Positions 12,162-24,314 of a stretch of DNA of 64,000 bases are shown piece by piece. The notes under the pieces are model-generated. The model was not told where the DNA came from, searched no databases, and saw only the letters and a program-made list of their open reading frames with translations. Origin of the DNA: Sphingomonadales bacterium. Its GTDB lineage: Bacteria > Pseudomonadota > Alphaproteobacteria > Sphingomonadales > Sphingomonadaceae. Each line of letters begins with the position of its first letter. The first letter of the stretch is position 1. Where the stretch lies: NCBI GenBank assembly GCA_004173185.1, contig SEFZ01000011.1, positions 62,001-126,000 on the forward strand, in the 5' to 3' direction. Both the position numbers and the translations under genes were made by a program.

Positions 12162-12311
12162 ATGAGCGCGGTCACCGGGTTCATCGCGGGCAGCGCGCTC
12201 GCCTTCACGCCAATCGAAGTAGACGGTCTCTTCATCGACGGCTTTGCCGGCGGCGGCGGGGCCATCACGGCGCGCCCGCGTGGAGGTGCCGCGCCGAGCG
12301 ACTCAATCTAA
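12162..12311 (+). pseudogene. Possible remnant of a C5 cytosine DNA methyltransferase 5' end
   Basis: MSAVTGFIAGSALAFTPIEVDGLFIDGFAGGGGAI resembles an N-terminus with motif I (FAGxGG), but the frame ends after about 49 aa. Confidence 0.4.
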
Positions 12312-12533
12312 GCGTCACAGCTTGCCGAAGATCAGACGACGCGTCGCGGTTACAAATGACGGGATCGATCTCAGCCACACAATGCTCCGGGATTGTGTAC
12401 GGACACTAAGGTGTGGCAGCCTCGGGTAGTACCGCCGTCAGGTGTCACAGGTTCTCCGGACTTTGGATTTGAACCGCTAACTGGTCCGAAGCCCGCATTG
12501 CCTTCACCAGCGAACCCGGTACCAAGTCTCCAG

Positions 12534-13559
12534 ATGTCGAATTCGCCGCTATCCGCCGATGGGCGAATGCCCGCACTGGACGGACTGCGTGGTTTCGCGG
12601 CGCTTTGTGTGCTTGTTGGGCATGGCTTCTCGATCTTCACCGAGCAGAAAGTGCACGAAGGCGTCGGGCAGATGGCGGTCGCGCTGTTCTTCATGTTGAG
12701 CGCATTTCTCCTGACGCACATCTACACAGCGCAGGAGCTAAGCCGTGCGACAGCATGGCGATATTCGGTCAATCGTGTAGCGCGTGTGCTTCCCTTGTAT
12801 TGGCTATTGGTGCCCGTGCATCTGATCGTCTTCTCGGCGGACGCTCCGACATTTGAGGTCCTTAAGACAGGGGCCGTCTGCGTCGCCGCGATAAAGTGCC
12901 CGTGGGCGATGTGGACAATCCCCGTCGAACTGCAATTCTACGCGCTCTTCCTGTGCATTTGGAGCGGGGCGAGGCGGTCGCGGCCCATATTGAGGCTCTG
13001 CGCGATAGGGACCGGGATGCTGCTGGCGTGGTGGTTACTGCGCGACCATGAGCCTGCCCGAATGCTCCCGATGTGGGCGCACTTCTTCCTTTTCGGCTCT
13101 GCTGTGGCGATAGTTCAAATGCGCGCACCTACGACAGCGCCCACGAAACATCCGTATCTCGACGTGGCGCTTCTGGCCTTCTTCTTCCTTGCCGTGCCCG
13201 GCGTTAGAAACGCGCTGGATCTGCCCGGCCTCGCAGCCAATGCAGACCCGTTAGCTATTGCCGCGACAACTCTGCTCTTCATGGCGGCCGTTCGAGGCGG
13301 GGCGCTCACCGGACTATTTAGTGCCCGGCCAGCCCGGTTGTTTGGGAACATCAGCTATGGTGTCTACTTGATCCACCTTCCGGCCATGTTTCTTGTCCAG
13401 CGACATATCGCCGGTGGGTTTGGCGGGTTGGTGATAGGGGTGGGGGTCACAATCGTGATAGCCGCCCTATCGTTCTGGCTGTTCGAGACGCCCGTGCGGC
13501 GTTGGATTTCCGCAACTGGCAACCGCGCGCAAAGGCGGTTGCCAAACATCTTCACATGA
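12534..13559 (+). CDS. Acyltransferase family 3 (OafA/YrhL-like) membrane protein
   Basis: MPALDGLRGFAALCVLVGHG, several transmembrane segments, FGNISYGVYLIHLPAMFLV. Confidence 0.9.
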   Translation: MSNSPLSADGRMPALDGLRGFAALCVLVGHGFSIFTEQKVHEGVGQMAVALFFMLSAFLLTHIYTAQELSRATAWRYSVNRVARVLPLYWLLVPVHLIVFSADAPTFEVLKTGAVCVAAIKCPWAMWTIPVELQFYALFLCIWSGARRSRPILRLCAIGTGMLLAWWLLRDHEPARMLPMWAHFFLFGSAVAIVQMRAPTTAPTKHPYLDVALLAFFFLAVPGVRNALDLPGLAANADPLAIAATTLLFMAAVRGGALTGLFSARPARLFGNISYGVYLIHLPAMFLVQRHIAGGFGGLVIGVGVTIVIAALSFWLFETPVRRWISATGNRAQRRLPNIFT

Positions 13560-13568
13560 GCGAATCTT

Positions 13569-14630
13569 TTGCCCATGGATGTGCTTGCCATCGGCCATCT
13601 TCCGCCGCCCACGCACGGGCAGGCTGTCGCTACGGCTCACATGATCCGGTTGCTTCGCGGAAGCCGGCTGGAGGTGCAGGTTTGCGACATCGCAAGGCCG
13701 GCGAAGTTCGGTGCCTGCCGCAAGATATTGCGACACATCGCTGCGGCTTGGGCCATCGTGAAAACCGATGCGCCGCACGTCTACCTTACCGTGAACGATC
13801 ACCGGGGCATGGTCTTGACGGTAGCGCTGGCATTGCTCGCTACTCGCGTCGGTAAGCGTCTCACGCTGCACCATCATTCCAGCCGCTACATCGACAAGCG
13901 CTATCGGATTGCGGATTGGCTCGCTTGTGTTTCCGGGCACGATACCCTCCACCTGAGCCAATCGCCCTCTCTGTGCCAGCGTTACCAGTCGATGTACCCT
14001 GCTGTCCGCCGTACCTTGCCATTCAGCAATGTTGGCGCTGTTGAGGCGATGCCGGCGAGAAGCGAGCGCACCGGCCCGCTTTGCTTTGGCCATCTCGGCA
14101 ATCTCAGCGAGGCAAAGGGGATCGCAGACGTGATCGCGACCCTGCGCCGCGCGCCGGGTGCGCATCTCTTGGTCGCCGGCCCTTGCGTAGACAGCTTCGC
14201 GAAGCACGCGGTTGAAGCCGCGGTGCATGAATTCGGGCCTCGCTTCCGCTACATCGGGGCCGCCTATGGTGCCGATAAGCAGCGGTTCTTCAACTCGATC
14301 GATGTCTTCCTTTTCCCCAGCCGTTACGCTGCTGAGACCCAAGGCATTGTGAACCTCGAGGCGCTGGCCGCGGGTGTGCCGGTGGTCGCGTTCGATCGTG
14401 GGCGCATTCGGCGTGACATCGGATCCACGGGCGGACTCGTCGTTGATCTCGATGGCGACTTCGCCGCCGCTGCCGCGGGCTTCGATCCCAAAGCGGCCGA
14501 CGCGTACAGCCGTTTTTGCACGCTCCGGGCAGAGCATGAAGGCGAGCAAAGCGCCGTAATCGCCGCATTCGGTGGGACCCGTCCGATGATCGCAGTCCCG
14601 CTTAGCCGCGCGCTGACAGGACCTTGCTGA
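13569..14630 (+). CDS. Glycosyltransferase family 4-like
   Basis: LCFGHLGNLSEAKGIADVIATL and FLFPSRYAAETQGIVNLEALAAGVPVVAFDRGRI. Confidence 0.88.
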   Translation: MPMDVLAIGHLPPPTHGQAVATAHMIRLLRGSRLEVQVCDIARPAKFGACRKILRHIAAAWAIVKTDAPHVYLTVNDHRGMVLTVALALLATRVGKRLTLHHHSSRYIDKRYRIADWLACVSGHDTLHLSQSPSLCQRYQSMYPAVRRTLPFSNVGAVEAMPARSERTGPLCFGHLGNLSEAKGIADVIATLRRAPGAHLLVAGPCVDSFAKHAVEAAVHEFGPRFRYIGAAYGADKQRFFNSIDVFLFPSRYAAETQGIVNLEALAAGVPVVAFDRGRIRRDIGSTGGLVVDLDGDFAAAAAGFDPKAADAYSRFCTLRAEHEGEQSAVIAAFGGTRPMIAVPLSRALTGPC

Positions 14631-15318
14631 CTGAGTCGGCGGTCCAGATGCCCAACAGCCGTCCGTCCGCCACCGCACTGTCCTCGATCGTGTCGATGGG
14701 TCGGGGCAACCGAAACGGCGCGCGCTCTAGGTTGAGCGGCCGGAAATCGCCGGTCGCGATATCCGAATTGAACACAGTTCCGCGATCGGTAGTCATTATG
14801 AGATATCGTGCCTCCGTCGCCAGCGCGTTCCTTAGAAGTGCCAACCCATCCGCGAATGACAAATGGAAAAGCACTTCTCGACAAAGCACGATATCGGCGG
14901 TTGGCAAGGGGTCGGTGACCGCATCCAATTCTATGAATTTTCGGCGCAACGAGCCGAATTGCGCCTGGTTCTGGGCAATCACGGAGCCAACTATGTCCAC
15001 GCCGACATATGGGCATGGCAAGTCCAGCGCCTGCATCCAAGTGAAGTCGCCGCAACCGATGTCGAGCACCGACGTCGCCTGCAGCCGATCCAGCAAGCCT
15101 GGGAGCGAGGCGCGCAGTTGGGTAGTCGCCGGTAAAGAAGACCCTTCGCCGGACGATGGAACGTCGTCGCGCCCGTGCACCCACGTGCCGTCGGAATAGA
15201 TCGTCGAAAAAGTCTCGGCACGACCGGCTCGCACATGCTGCTTCGGCCTGCGCAGCCTCATCTTGAAAACTAGATGCCGAGCGATCTCTTTCGCCGTGTT
15301 GAGCGCTGTTTTCATCAA
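14602..15318 (-). CDS. Class I SAM-dependent methyltransferase
   Basis: SVLDIGCGDFTWMQALDLPCPYVGVDI...ADIVLCREVLFHLSF. Convergent 29-bp overlap with the glycosyltransferase. Confidence 0.85.
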   Translation of the reverse strand: MMKTALNTAKEIARHLVFKMRLRRPKQHVRAGRAETFSTIYSDGTWVHGRDDVPSSGEGSSLPATTQLRASLPGLLDRLQATSVLDIGCGDFTWMQALDLPCPYVGVDIVGSVIAQNQAQFGSLRRKFIELDAVTDPLPTADIVLCREVLFHLSFADGLALLRNALATEARYLIMTTDRGTVFNSDIATGDFRPLNLERAPFRLPRPIDTIEDSAVADGRLLGIWTADSVSKVLSARG

Positions 15319-15866
15319 TCCGATATAGCAGTTCTGTCATCGAACTAAATACCTCGCCCTTGGCCATAGGCGAAGTTCTTGATCGAAGCTGAGCGCGGTG
15401 ACAGCACCGTCGAGGATGGAGGGGCCAGACACTGGCACGAGTCTCGAGCTCGTTGCCGAAGCCACGATCGGATATCCGTGCCCCCGCAGGCGAGATCAGC
15501 ACCTCGGACACTCGACGCTAGGATTGATTTGCGATCGATACCGAAACGCCTGCCTTGCGAGCTGCCAGTAGCCGGAGCCCTCGCGATCGAAAGTTGTTCA
15601 AGGGATGGCGCACGTCTCTAAGCGCACGACGAGATCGAGGACGTCGCCACCGATTCTGACGCCGACGCCGTCGCCGACAGCCCCAAGGTCAGGGAACTGG
15701 AAGACCGGCTCGAAGCGCTAGAGCGCAAGCTGGAGGCTTAGCGGTGAATCGGCACGCCGCGGCGATCGGGGCGGTGCGGGCCGGCGGCCCCTTCAACGGG
15801 GGGTGGTGCCGCTACAGCGACTGCTACAGCGCTCCCAAGATATGTCAGTTAAATCAACATGTTGGG

Positions 15867-15947
<81 letters not shown>

Positions 15948-16020
15948 ACGCTCGGCGCGCTTAGAACAGAAAATGGCGCGGTGCAAAGCCCTTGGTGGTG
16001 TTTATCCACAACCAACGCAA

Positions 16021-16050
16021 AAAGGGCGCCCCCTTGCGGGAGCGCCCTTT
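16021..16050. terminator. Rho-independent-type hairpin
   Basis: aaagggcgc...gcgcccttt downstream of the small lipoprotein gene. Confidence 0.7.
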
Positions 16051-16091
16051 CGCTAGATCTCAGGGGAGCGCGAACGCTCCGCCGTCAAATC

Positions 16092-16325
16092 TCAATGCGC
16101 GTTGGCGAGGGCAGCGTCAGCCTTGTTCTCGGCGACGGCTTCCTTGTTCTCCAGAACAGCTTCCTCGATCGAGTTCGAGGTGTTGTCTGCGAGCGCGTCA
16201 TAGGTTGCTGCGTTTGCTGCTTCGTCAGCGGCAACGTTCTCAGCAACGGTGTTGGTCGGGGTGGTGTTGCAAGCAGCCAGCGAAACCAGGCTAGCAGCTG
16301 CAGCTACGATAAGGATCTTCTTCAT
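16092..16325 (-). CDS. Small Ala/Asn/Glu-rich lipoprotein
   Basis: MKKILIVAAAASLVSLAACN carries a lipobox (LAAC); 77 aa. Confidence 0.75.
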   Translation of the reverse strand: MKKILIVAAAASLVSLAACNTTPTNTVAENVAADEAANAATYDALADNTSNSIEEAVLENKEAVAENKADAALANAH

Positions 16326-16498
16326 GCGATCGCTCCCAATGGAACTTAAACGTTTCGCATGCGGCCCGATTGGCCGACGCGAAATGCTGCAATAGCGGGC
16401 TTTACGCGCCGGTCAATCTTATTTGCGACGAAATGAGGCTAATTCGACATTTTCTTGCCGCAATTGGGTCAAGATTGGACGCGTAACCGCGCCGCGCC

Positions 16499-17869
16499 TC
16501 AGGGGGCGGGCTTTTCGACTGGCCCGATCTCCTCCGCCGCGTTTGCCACAATTGCCAGAGTCGCGGTCCATGCGGCGACGTTCTGGCGGAGCTGGACCGG
16601 GTCGATTTTGTCGAGCGTGTCGTCCGGCGTGTGGTGCAGATCGAAGTAGCGCAGGCCGCTTTGCTGCAGATCGATGCCCGCTGCGCCCGCTGCGATCACC
16701 GCCGCCACATCGGCGCCGCCGCCCGCCGGCTGCTGGCCGCGCGAGATGCCGATCGGTACAAGCGCCGCCGCCACGCGGTCACCCACCGCCTTGGCGCTGG
16801 CCGGAAGCTTGAAATCGACGCGCCAGACGCGATCGGCTCCGAAATCGGATTCGGCGGCAAGCGCGTGATATTCGGTCTTGTGCGATTCGAAATAGGCGCG
16901 TCCGCCGAACACGCCCGGCTCTTCGGCCCCGGCCCAGAGTATGCGGATCGTGCGGCGCGGCTGGCCGGCGTCCATCACGCGCTTGGCCGCAGCAGTGACG
17001 ATCCCGCAGCCCGAGGCGTCGTCGATCGCGCCGGTGCCGAGATCCCAGCTATCGAGATGGCATGCGACCAGCACGATGCCCGCGGCAGGATCGCTGCCGG
17101 GCACTTCGGCGAGGACGTTGCCCGACGTGCCTTCGCCCTTGAACTCGGGGGTGATCACCAGCTTCATCTTGACCGGACCGCGCTTGAGCAGGCGTTCGAG
17201 TTGTTCGGCATCGGGCAGCGCCAGCGCGGCGGCGGCGATCGGCTTTTGGTCCTTGGCCCAGCCGGTGCCGCCGGTATGCGGATTGCGGTGATAATCGGTG
17301 CCGATCGAGCGGATCAGCACGGCGACCGCACCCTTGGTTGCCGCGATGCTCGGCCCTGTCCGGCGTGCGCCGCCCGACGGGCCATATTGCGAGCCGTCCT
17401 GCGTGGCCGTCATCGAATGGCTGATGAAGGCGATCTTGCCCTTCAGGCTGTCAGCCGGTGCGGCCTGGAGATCGGCGAAGGTGGAGAAATAGATGATTTC
17501 GCCTTCCACGCCCTTGGGGCCGGTGGTGCCCGAATTGCCGAGTGCCGCGATGGCCAGCTTCTGCGCCGATCCGCCGAGTACTTCGGCTTTTTCCTCGCCG
17601 CGTACCCAGACGGGCATTTTGAACGGCTCGACGCGGACATTGTGGAAGCCGAGCGCGGTGAGCTTCTTGACGCTCCAGTCACGCGCGCGCGCTTCGGCTT
17701 CGGTCGCGGCGAGGCGCTGGCCGATCTCGGTGGTCAGCCCTTCGGTGATCTCCCAGGCGAGATCGTCCTTGAGCGCTGCGTCGCGCAGGGCGGCCACATC
17801 AGTTTGCGCCAGAGCGGGGAAGGGAAGGGCGAGGGCCGCGGCAGCCGCGAGCAGGGTGCGCTTGTTCAT
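16499..17869 (-). CDS. M28 family metallopeptidase
   Basis: Signal peptide; IVLVACHLDSWDLGTGAIDDASGCGIV and ILWAGAEEPGVFGGRAY. Confidence 0.93.
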   Translation of the reverse strand: MNKRTLLAAAAALALPFPALAQTDVAALRDAALKDDLAWEITEGLTTEIGQRLAATEAEARARDWSVKKLTALGFHNVRVEPFKMPVWVRGEEKAEVLGGSAQKLAIAALGNSGTTGPKGVEGEIIYFSTFADLQAAPADSLKGKIAFISHSMTATQDGSQYGPSGGARRTGPSIAATKGAVAVLIRSIGTDYHRNPHTGGTGWAKDQKPIAAAALALPDAEQLERLLKRGPVKMKLVITPEFKGEGTSGNVLAEVPGSDPAAGIVLVACHLDSWDLGTGAIDDASGCGIVTAAAKRVMDAGQPRRTIRILWAGAEEPGVFGGRAYFESHKTEYHALAAESDFGADRVWRVDFKLPASAKAVGDRVAAALVPIGISRGQQPAGGGADVAAVIAAGAAGIDLQQSGLRYFDLHHTPDDTLDKIDPVQLRQNVAAWTATLAIVANAAEEIGPVEKPAP

Positions 17870-18024
17870 GGGGGTAGGTGCTAACCACCCCCGGAACGTT
17901 TGCCAATGCGCTGCCGGGTTTCGCGGTTCGCTTCCGTGCGCGCCCGAATTGCAAAGCGGCAGGCTCGGCGCTACATGCCCGGCCAACTTTCCAGCTCTCG
18001 AATTTCCCGAAACGGAGTCCACCG

Positions 18025-19704
18025 ATGTCCGCCCAGTACGCCTATGTCATGAAGGACATGACCAAGACCTTCCCCGGCGCGCCCAAGCCGGTGCTCAGCA
18101 ACATCAATCTGCAATTCTATCAGGGTGCCAAGATCGGCATCGTCGGCCCCAACGGCGCCGGTAAATCGACGCTGATGAAGATCATGGCGGGCGTGGATAA
18201 GGATTTTACCGGCGAGGCATGGCCGGGCGAATATATCACGGTCGGCTATCTGGAGCAGGAGCCCCAGCTCGATTCGACCAAGACCGTGCTGGAAAACGTC
18301 AAGGAAGGCGCGCGCGAGACCGCCGATCTGGTCGACCGCTTCAACGCGATCACCGCCGAGATGGGCGATCCGCAGGACGACACCGATTTCGATGCGCTGA
18401 TGGAAGAGATGGGCGACCTTCAAGCCAAGATCGACGCCGTCGATGGCTGGACGCTCGACAACCAGCTCGAAGTCGCGATGGAAGCGCTGCGCTGCCCCCC
18501 CGGCGACTGGTCGGTGGAGAACCTGTCGGGCGGTGAACGCCGCCGCATCGCGCTGACCCGCCTGCTGATCCAGAAGCCGTCGATCCTGCTGCTCGATGAG
18601 CCGACCAACCATCTGGATGCCGAAAGCGTCCAGTGGCTTGAGCACCACCTCAAGGAATATGCCGGCGCGGTGCTGATGATTACCCATGATCGCTACTTCC
18701 TCGACAATGTCGTCGGCTGGATCCTCGAAATCGATCGCGGCAAATATTTCCCCTACGAGGGCAATTACTCGACCTACCTGGAGAAGAAGGCCAAGCGCCT
18801 TGAGCAGGAGGATCGCGAGGAATCGAGCCGCCAGACTGCCATCAAGAACGAGCTGGAATGGATTCGTCAGGGTGCCAAGGCGCGCCAGACCAAGTCCAAG
18901 GCGCGTATCGCGAAGTTCGACCAGCTTGTGGAGCAGCAGAAGAACCGCAAGCCGACCGGCGCCCAGATCGTCATCCAGGTGCCTGAGCGCCTCGGCGGCA
19001 AGGTCATCGAGGTCGAGAACATCTCCAAGGCCTATGGCGATAAATTGCTGTTCGAGGATCTGAGCTTCACGCTGCCAGCGGGTGGCATCGTTGGCGTGAT
19101 CGGGCCGAACGGCGCAGGCAAGTCCACGCTGTTCAAGATGATCACCGGTCAGGAAACGCCAGATAGCGGCACGATCGAAATGGGTTCGACCGTCCGCCTC
19201 GGTTATGTCGATCAGAGCCGCGATCACCTCGATCCCAAGAAGAATGTCTGGGAGGAAATCTCGGACGGCCATGATTATATGAAGGTCAACGGCCACGATG
19301 CCTCGACCCGCGCATATGTCGGCGCGTTCAACTTCAAGGGCTCGGACCAGCAGAAGAATGTCGGCAAGCTATCGGGCGGTGAACGCAACCGCGTGAACAT
19401 CGCCAAGATGCTGAAGCGCGGCGGCAACGTCCTGCTGCTCGACGAACCGACCAACGATCTCGACGTGGAAACGCTGGGCGCGCTGGAAGAAGCTATCGAG
19501 AATTTCGCAGGCTGCGCCGTGGTCATCAGCCATGACCGCTTCTTCCTCGATCGCCTCGCGACGCACATTCTGGCGTTCGAGGGCAATTCGCACGTCGAAT
19601 GGTTCGAAGGTAACTTCGAGGCATATGAGGAAGACAAGAAGCGTCGTCTGGGCGACGCGGCGGATCGTCCTACGGCGCTGTCGTACAAGAAGCTGACGCG
19701 CTGA
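18025..19704 (+). CDS. ettA: Energy-dependent translational throttle protein, ABC-F
   Basis: MSAQYAYVMKDMTKTFPGAPKPVLSNINLQFYQGAKIGIVGPNGAGKSTLMKI; two ABC domains with LSGGERRRIALTRLLI and LSGGERNRVNIAKML. Confidence 0.95.
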   Translation: MSAQYAYVMKDMTKTFPGAPKPVLSNINLQFYQGAKIGIVGPNGAGKSTLMKIMAGVDKDFTGEAWPGEYITVGYLEQEPQLDSTKTVLENVKEGARETADLVDRFNAITAEMGDPQDDTDFDALMEEMGDLQAKIDAVDGWTLDNQLEVAMEALRCPPGDWSVENLSGGERRRIALTRLLIQKPSILLLDEPTNHLDAESVQWLEHHLKEYAGAVLMITHDRYFLDNVVGWILEIDRGKYFPYEGNYSTYLEKKAKRLEQEDREESSRQTAIKNELEWIRQGAKARQTKSKARIAKFDQLVEQQKNRKPTGAQIVIQVPERLGGKVIEVENISKAYGDKLLFEDLSFTLPAGGIVGVIGPNGAGKSTLFKMITGQETPDSGTIEMGSTVRLGYVDQSRDHLDPKKNVWEEISDGHDYMKVNGHDASTRAYVGAFNFKGSDQQKNVGKLSGGERNRVNIAKMLKRGGNVLLLDEPTNDLDVETLGALEEAIENFAGCAVVISHDRFFLDRLATHILAFEGNSHVEWFEGNFEAYEEDKKRRLGDAADRPTALSYKKLTR

Positions 19705-19921
19705 GCCTTGCCTGACTATCCTCCTTGCCGCACGATTGCGGCAGGGGGGATGCAGTTTGCGCGCTACCAACTAGACACTCCGCTCTTCAGGGCGCGGTTT
19801 CAAATGTTGGCGGTCCGAAGATTTCCGTCCGTTTGCTTCGCCTTGCCCCGCCAACTTACCAAGCCTTGTGCCGGTTGCACCTTGAGCCTAGCCTCCTTCC
19901 AACGGGGGATTTTCGCACAAA

Positions 19922-21823
19922 ATGAACAAGCCGAGTTTGCGGGCGCGTCTGCGCTATCAGTTCGACAAGAGCATGGCCGGGGGAACGATCGCGCTGATCG
20001 GATGGCTGGGGCTCGTATCGCTCGGCATGATCCTGGCCGCCGCGCTGGTGCTCGCGCTCAGCGGCATCGCGCCGCCGGATAGCGGCCCGATCGATTTCAT
20101 CGAGGCGCTGTGGGAAGCCGGGATGCGCGCGATGGACGCGGGCACAGTGGGTGGCGACACGGGCTGGCCCTTCCGCATCATCATGCTGCTGGTCACGCTC
20201 GGCGGTCTTTTCGTGGTTTCGGCGCTGATCGGCGTGCTCAATTCGGGGCTGGAGGCGCGGCTCGATCAGCTGCGCAAGGGCCGTTCGCTCGTGCTCGAGA
20301 CCGAGCATACGATCATCTATAACTGGTCGCCCTCGATCTTTGACATCATCTCCGAACTCGTCATCGCGAATGAGAGCCGCCACAAGCCACGGATCGTCAT
20401 CATGTCCGACAAGGACAAGGTGGAGATGGAGGATGAGATCGCGGCCAAGGTGCCCGATCTGAAGAACACCCGCATCATCTGCCGCAGTGGCGATCCGACC
20501 GATCTGTACGACATCGGCATCGTCAATCCGCAGACCTGCCGCTCGATCATCGTGGTCTCGCCCGGGGATGATGGTGAGGATGCGGATTCGCGCGTGATCA
20601 AGACGATCCTGGCTTTGGTTAACGATCCCAATCGTCGCGCCGAACCCTATCAGATTGCCGCCGAAATCCGCGAAGAGGGTAATGCCGAGATCGCCCGCGT
20701 GGTGGGCGGCAGCGAAGTCCAGCTGGTGCTGGCCGACGATCTGATCGCCCGTATCGTGGTGCAATCGACTCGCCAGCCGGGGCTGAGCGCAGTCTTCACC
20801 GAATTGCTCGATTTCGACGGGTGCGAGATTTACGCGCTCCCGCAGCCCGGCCTCACCGGCAAGACCTTTGGCGAAGCGATCCTTGCCTATGAAAGCTGCG
20901 CGCTGATCGGCCTGTGCGGCGAGGATGGCGTGGTCGCGCTCAATCCGCCGATGGACACCCGGATTACTGCCGGCATGCAGGCGATCCTGATCGCCGAGGA
21001 TGACGACAAGATCGCGCTGGCCGAGCGTCCGAAGGGGGCAGGGGCCAAGCCGCCGCGCCTGAAGAAAGCGCCCGCGCCCAAGCCCGAGCGCACGCTGTTG
21101 CTCGGCTGGAACCGCCGCGGGCCGATCATTGCCGACGAGCTATCGCGCTATGTTGCGCCCGGCTCGCTACTCACCATCGCGGCTGACACGCCCGAGATCG
21201 AACTCGACATTGCGGGCATCAAGCTCTCCCGCGAGAATCTCACGGTCGAGCTCGAACGGATCGACACCAGCCGTGCCGCTGCGATCGCGGCGCTCGATCC
21301 GGCGCGCTACGACAGCATCCTCGTGCTGGGCTATAGCGACCATATGGCGCCGCAGGCCGCCGATACCCGCACGCTGGTGACGCTGCTGCATCTGCGCGGT
21401 CTTGGCGAAAAGGAAATCGAGGGGCTGAGCGTGGTCAGCGAGATGATCGACGTGCGCAATCGCGCGCTCGCCGAAGTCACGCGGGTCAATGATTTCGTGG
21501 TCAGCAACAAGCTGGTCAGCCTGATGCTCGCGCAAGCCTCGGAGAACGAGCATCTCGAAGCGATCTTCAAGGACCTGCTCGATGAGGATGGCTCGGAAAT
21601 CTGCCTGCTCGCAGCCGAGCGCTATGTCGCTCTGGGTGAGCCGGTCGATTTCTATGACGTCACCGAAGCCTGCCGCGCCCGTGGCGAAGTCGCGATCGGC
21701 TATCACCGGCTTGCCGGCGGCGGCGAGCGCAGCGATCTGGGCGGGATCGTGGTCAACCCGTCAAAGACCGAGAAGCTGAACTACCAGGCGGGCGACCGTA
21801 TCATTGTGCTGACTAAGGGGTAA
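19922..21823 (+). CDS. CASTOR/POLLUX-like ion channel protein
   Basis: Two N-terminal transmembrane segments, then ETEHTIIYNWSPSIFDIISELVIANES...IVIMSDKDKVEMEDEI and a second Rossmann-like domain (LLLGWNRRGPIIADELSRY). Confidence 0.85.
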   Translation: MNKPSLRARLRYQFDKSMAGGTIALIGWLGLVSLGMILAAALVLALSGIAPPDSGPIDFIEALWEAGMRAMDAGTVGGDTGWPFRIIMLLVTLGGLFVVSALIGVLNSGLEARLDQLRKGRSLVLETEHTIIYNWSPSIFDIISELVIANESRHKPRIVIMSDKDKVEMEDEIAAKVPDLKNTRIICRSGDPTDLYDIGIVNPQTCRSIIVVSPGDDGEDADSRVIKTILALVNDPNRRAEPYQIAAEIREEGNAEIARVVGGSEVQLVLADDLIARIVVQSTRQPGLSAVFTELLDFDGCEIYALPQPGLTGKTFGEAILAYESCALIGLCGEDGVVALNPPMDTRITAGMQAILIAEDDDKIALAERPKGAGAKPPRLKKAPAPKPERTLLLGWNRRGPIIADELSRYVAPGSLLTIAADTPEIELDIAGIKLSRENLTVELERIDTSRAAAIAALDPARYDSILVLGYSDHMAPQAADTRTLVTLLHLRGLGEKEIEGLSVVSEMIDVRNRALAEVTRVNDFVVSNKLVSLMLAQASENEHLEAIFKDLLDEDGSEICLLAAERYVALGEPVDFYDVTEACRARGEVAIGYHRLAGGGERSDLGGIVVNPSKTEKLNYQAGDRIIVLTKG

Positions 21824-21830
21824 CTGCCAT

Positions 21831-21860
21831 TGTCACCCCGGCATTTCGGCCGGGGTGACG
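21831..21860. terminator. Family A palindrome between convergent genes
   Basis: tgtcaccccggcatttcggccggggtgacg; genes end at 21823 (+) and 21869 (-). Confidence 0.7.
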
Positions 21861-21868
21861 GGTAAGCG

Positions 21869-22681
21869 TCAGAAGCGCCGCGCCACGCCCACATAAACTT
21901 CCAGATCCGCGCTGGCATCGTTCAGGCCGGCCACCGCGCCGATATCGAACTGCAACCCATCCTGCGGAGCCCAGGCGAAGGACAGGCTCGCCAGCTTTTC
22001 GGTCGAGTGCCCGCTCGGGTCTTCGTCTCGCGTCGCCTGAAATTCCAGCGCCGCGCCCAGCGTCTCGGTCAGCGATGCGCTCAGGCCGATCACACTGCCA
22101 TAGGCCGCGTGCCGTCCACGGCGGTCGCCGTCGGTAGCGGCTTCGATGCTTGGCGAAAGCCCGATCGCGATACCGTCCGAAAGCTCGAAGCTGATCGGCA
22201 CGACCAGTCCGGCGCTCCAGTCGCCCGCGCCGATTGTCGCGCCGCCCGTGGGGAGCGAGGCATAGGGCATGAGCGCGACCGAAACGCCCGACCCATCCGG
22301 GTTCCTCAAATTCTGGCGGAGCGCCACCGATACATCGCCGGTGCCGCTGCTCTTGCCGATCGCCCCGGTCAATTTATCGCGGGCGCGGACATGGCCGAAC
22401 GCGGTCCAGCCGGCCTGGACCTCCAGCGTATCGGTCAGGCCGAGCCGCACGAGCAGATCGCCTGCCACCAGCGTGTCGGTGCGCGTCGCGGAGTCGCGCT
22501 CCAGCGTCCAATCCACACCGCCCAGTTCGACCGCGACCCGGGCCTTGTCCATCGTGCAGGCAGGCGTGCCGAGTCCCGGCCGGTCGGCGCAAAAGGGGCG
22601 CACATCCTGCGCCTGCGCCACGCCAATCCCACCCCCGCCGCACGCCAGCAGTACCGCCGCGCGCACCAAATATTTCCGCAT
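21869..22681 (-). CDS. Outer-membrane transporter-like protein
   Basis: Signal peptide; PFCADRPGLGTPACTMDKARVAVELGGVDW; beta-rich with C-terminal VYVGVARRF. Confidence 0.65.
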   Translation of the reverse strand: MRKYLVRAAVLLACGGGGIGVAQAQDVRPFCADRPGLGTPACTMDKARVAVELGGVDWTLERDSATRTDTLVAGDLLVRLGLTDTLEVQAGWTAFGHVRARDKLTGAIGKSSGTGDVSVALRQNLRNPDGSGVSVALMPYASLPTGGATIGAGDWSAGLVVPISFELSDGIAIGLSPSIEAATDGDRRGRHAAYGSVIGLSASLTETLGAALEFQATRDEDPSGHSTEKLASLSFAWAPQDGLQFDIGAVAGLNDASADLEVYVGVARRF

Positions 22682-22778
22682 GAACCAATCCCCCCTGGCC
22701 CATAGCTAACACGGTATATCGCACGACACACTGTGCGCTTTGTGACCCCGCAGGGACTGAATAACGATCCGCCCCTAG

Positions 22779-24299
<1,521 letters not shown>

Positions 24300-24314
24300 G
24301 GCCAGGCGCTGGCG

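Noticed and set aside
11968-12162. Integrase gene directly downstream of tRNA(CAT)
   Set aside because: None of the supplied frames shows tyrosine-recombinase motifs; short GGGGGTAT repeats alone are insufficient.
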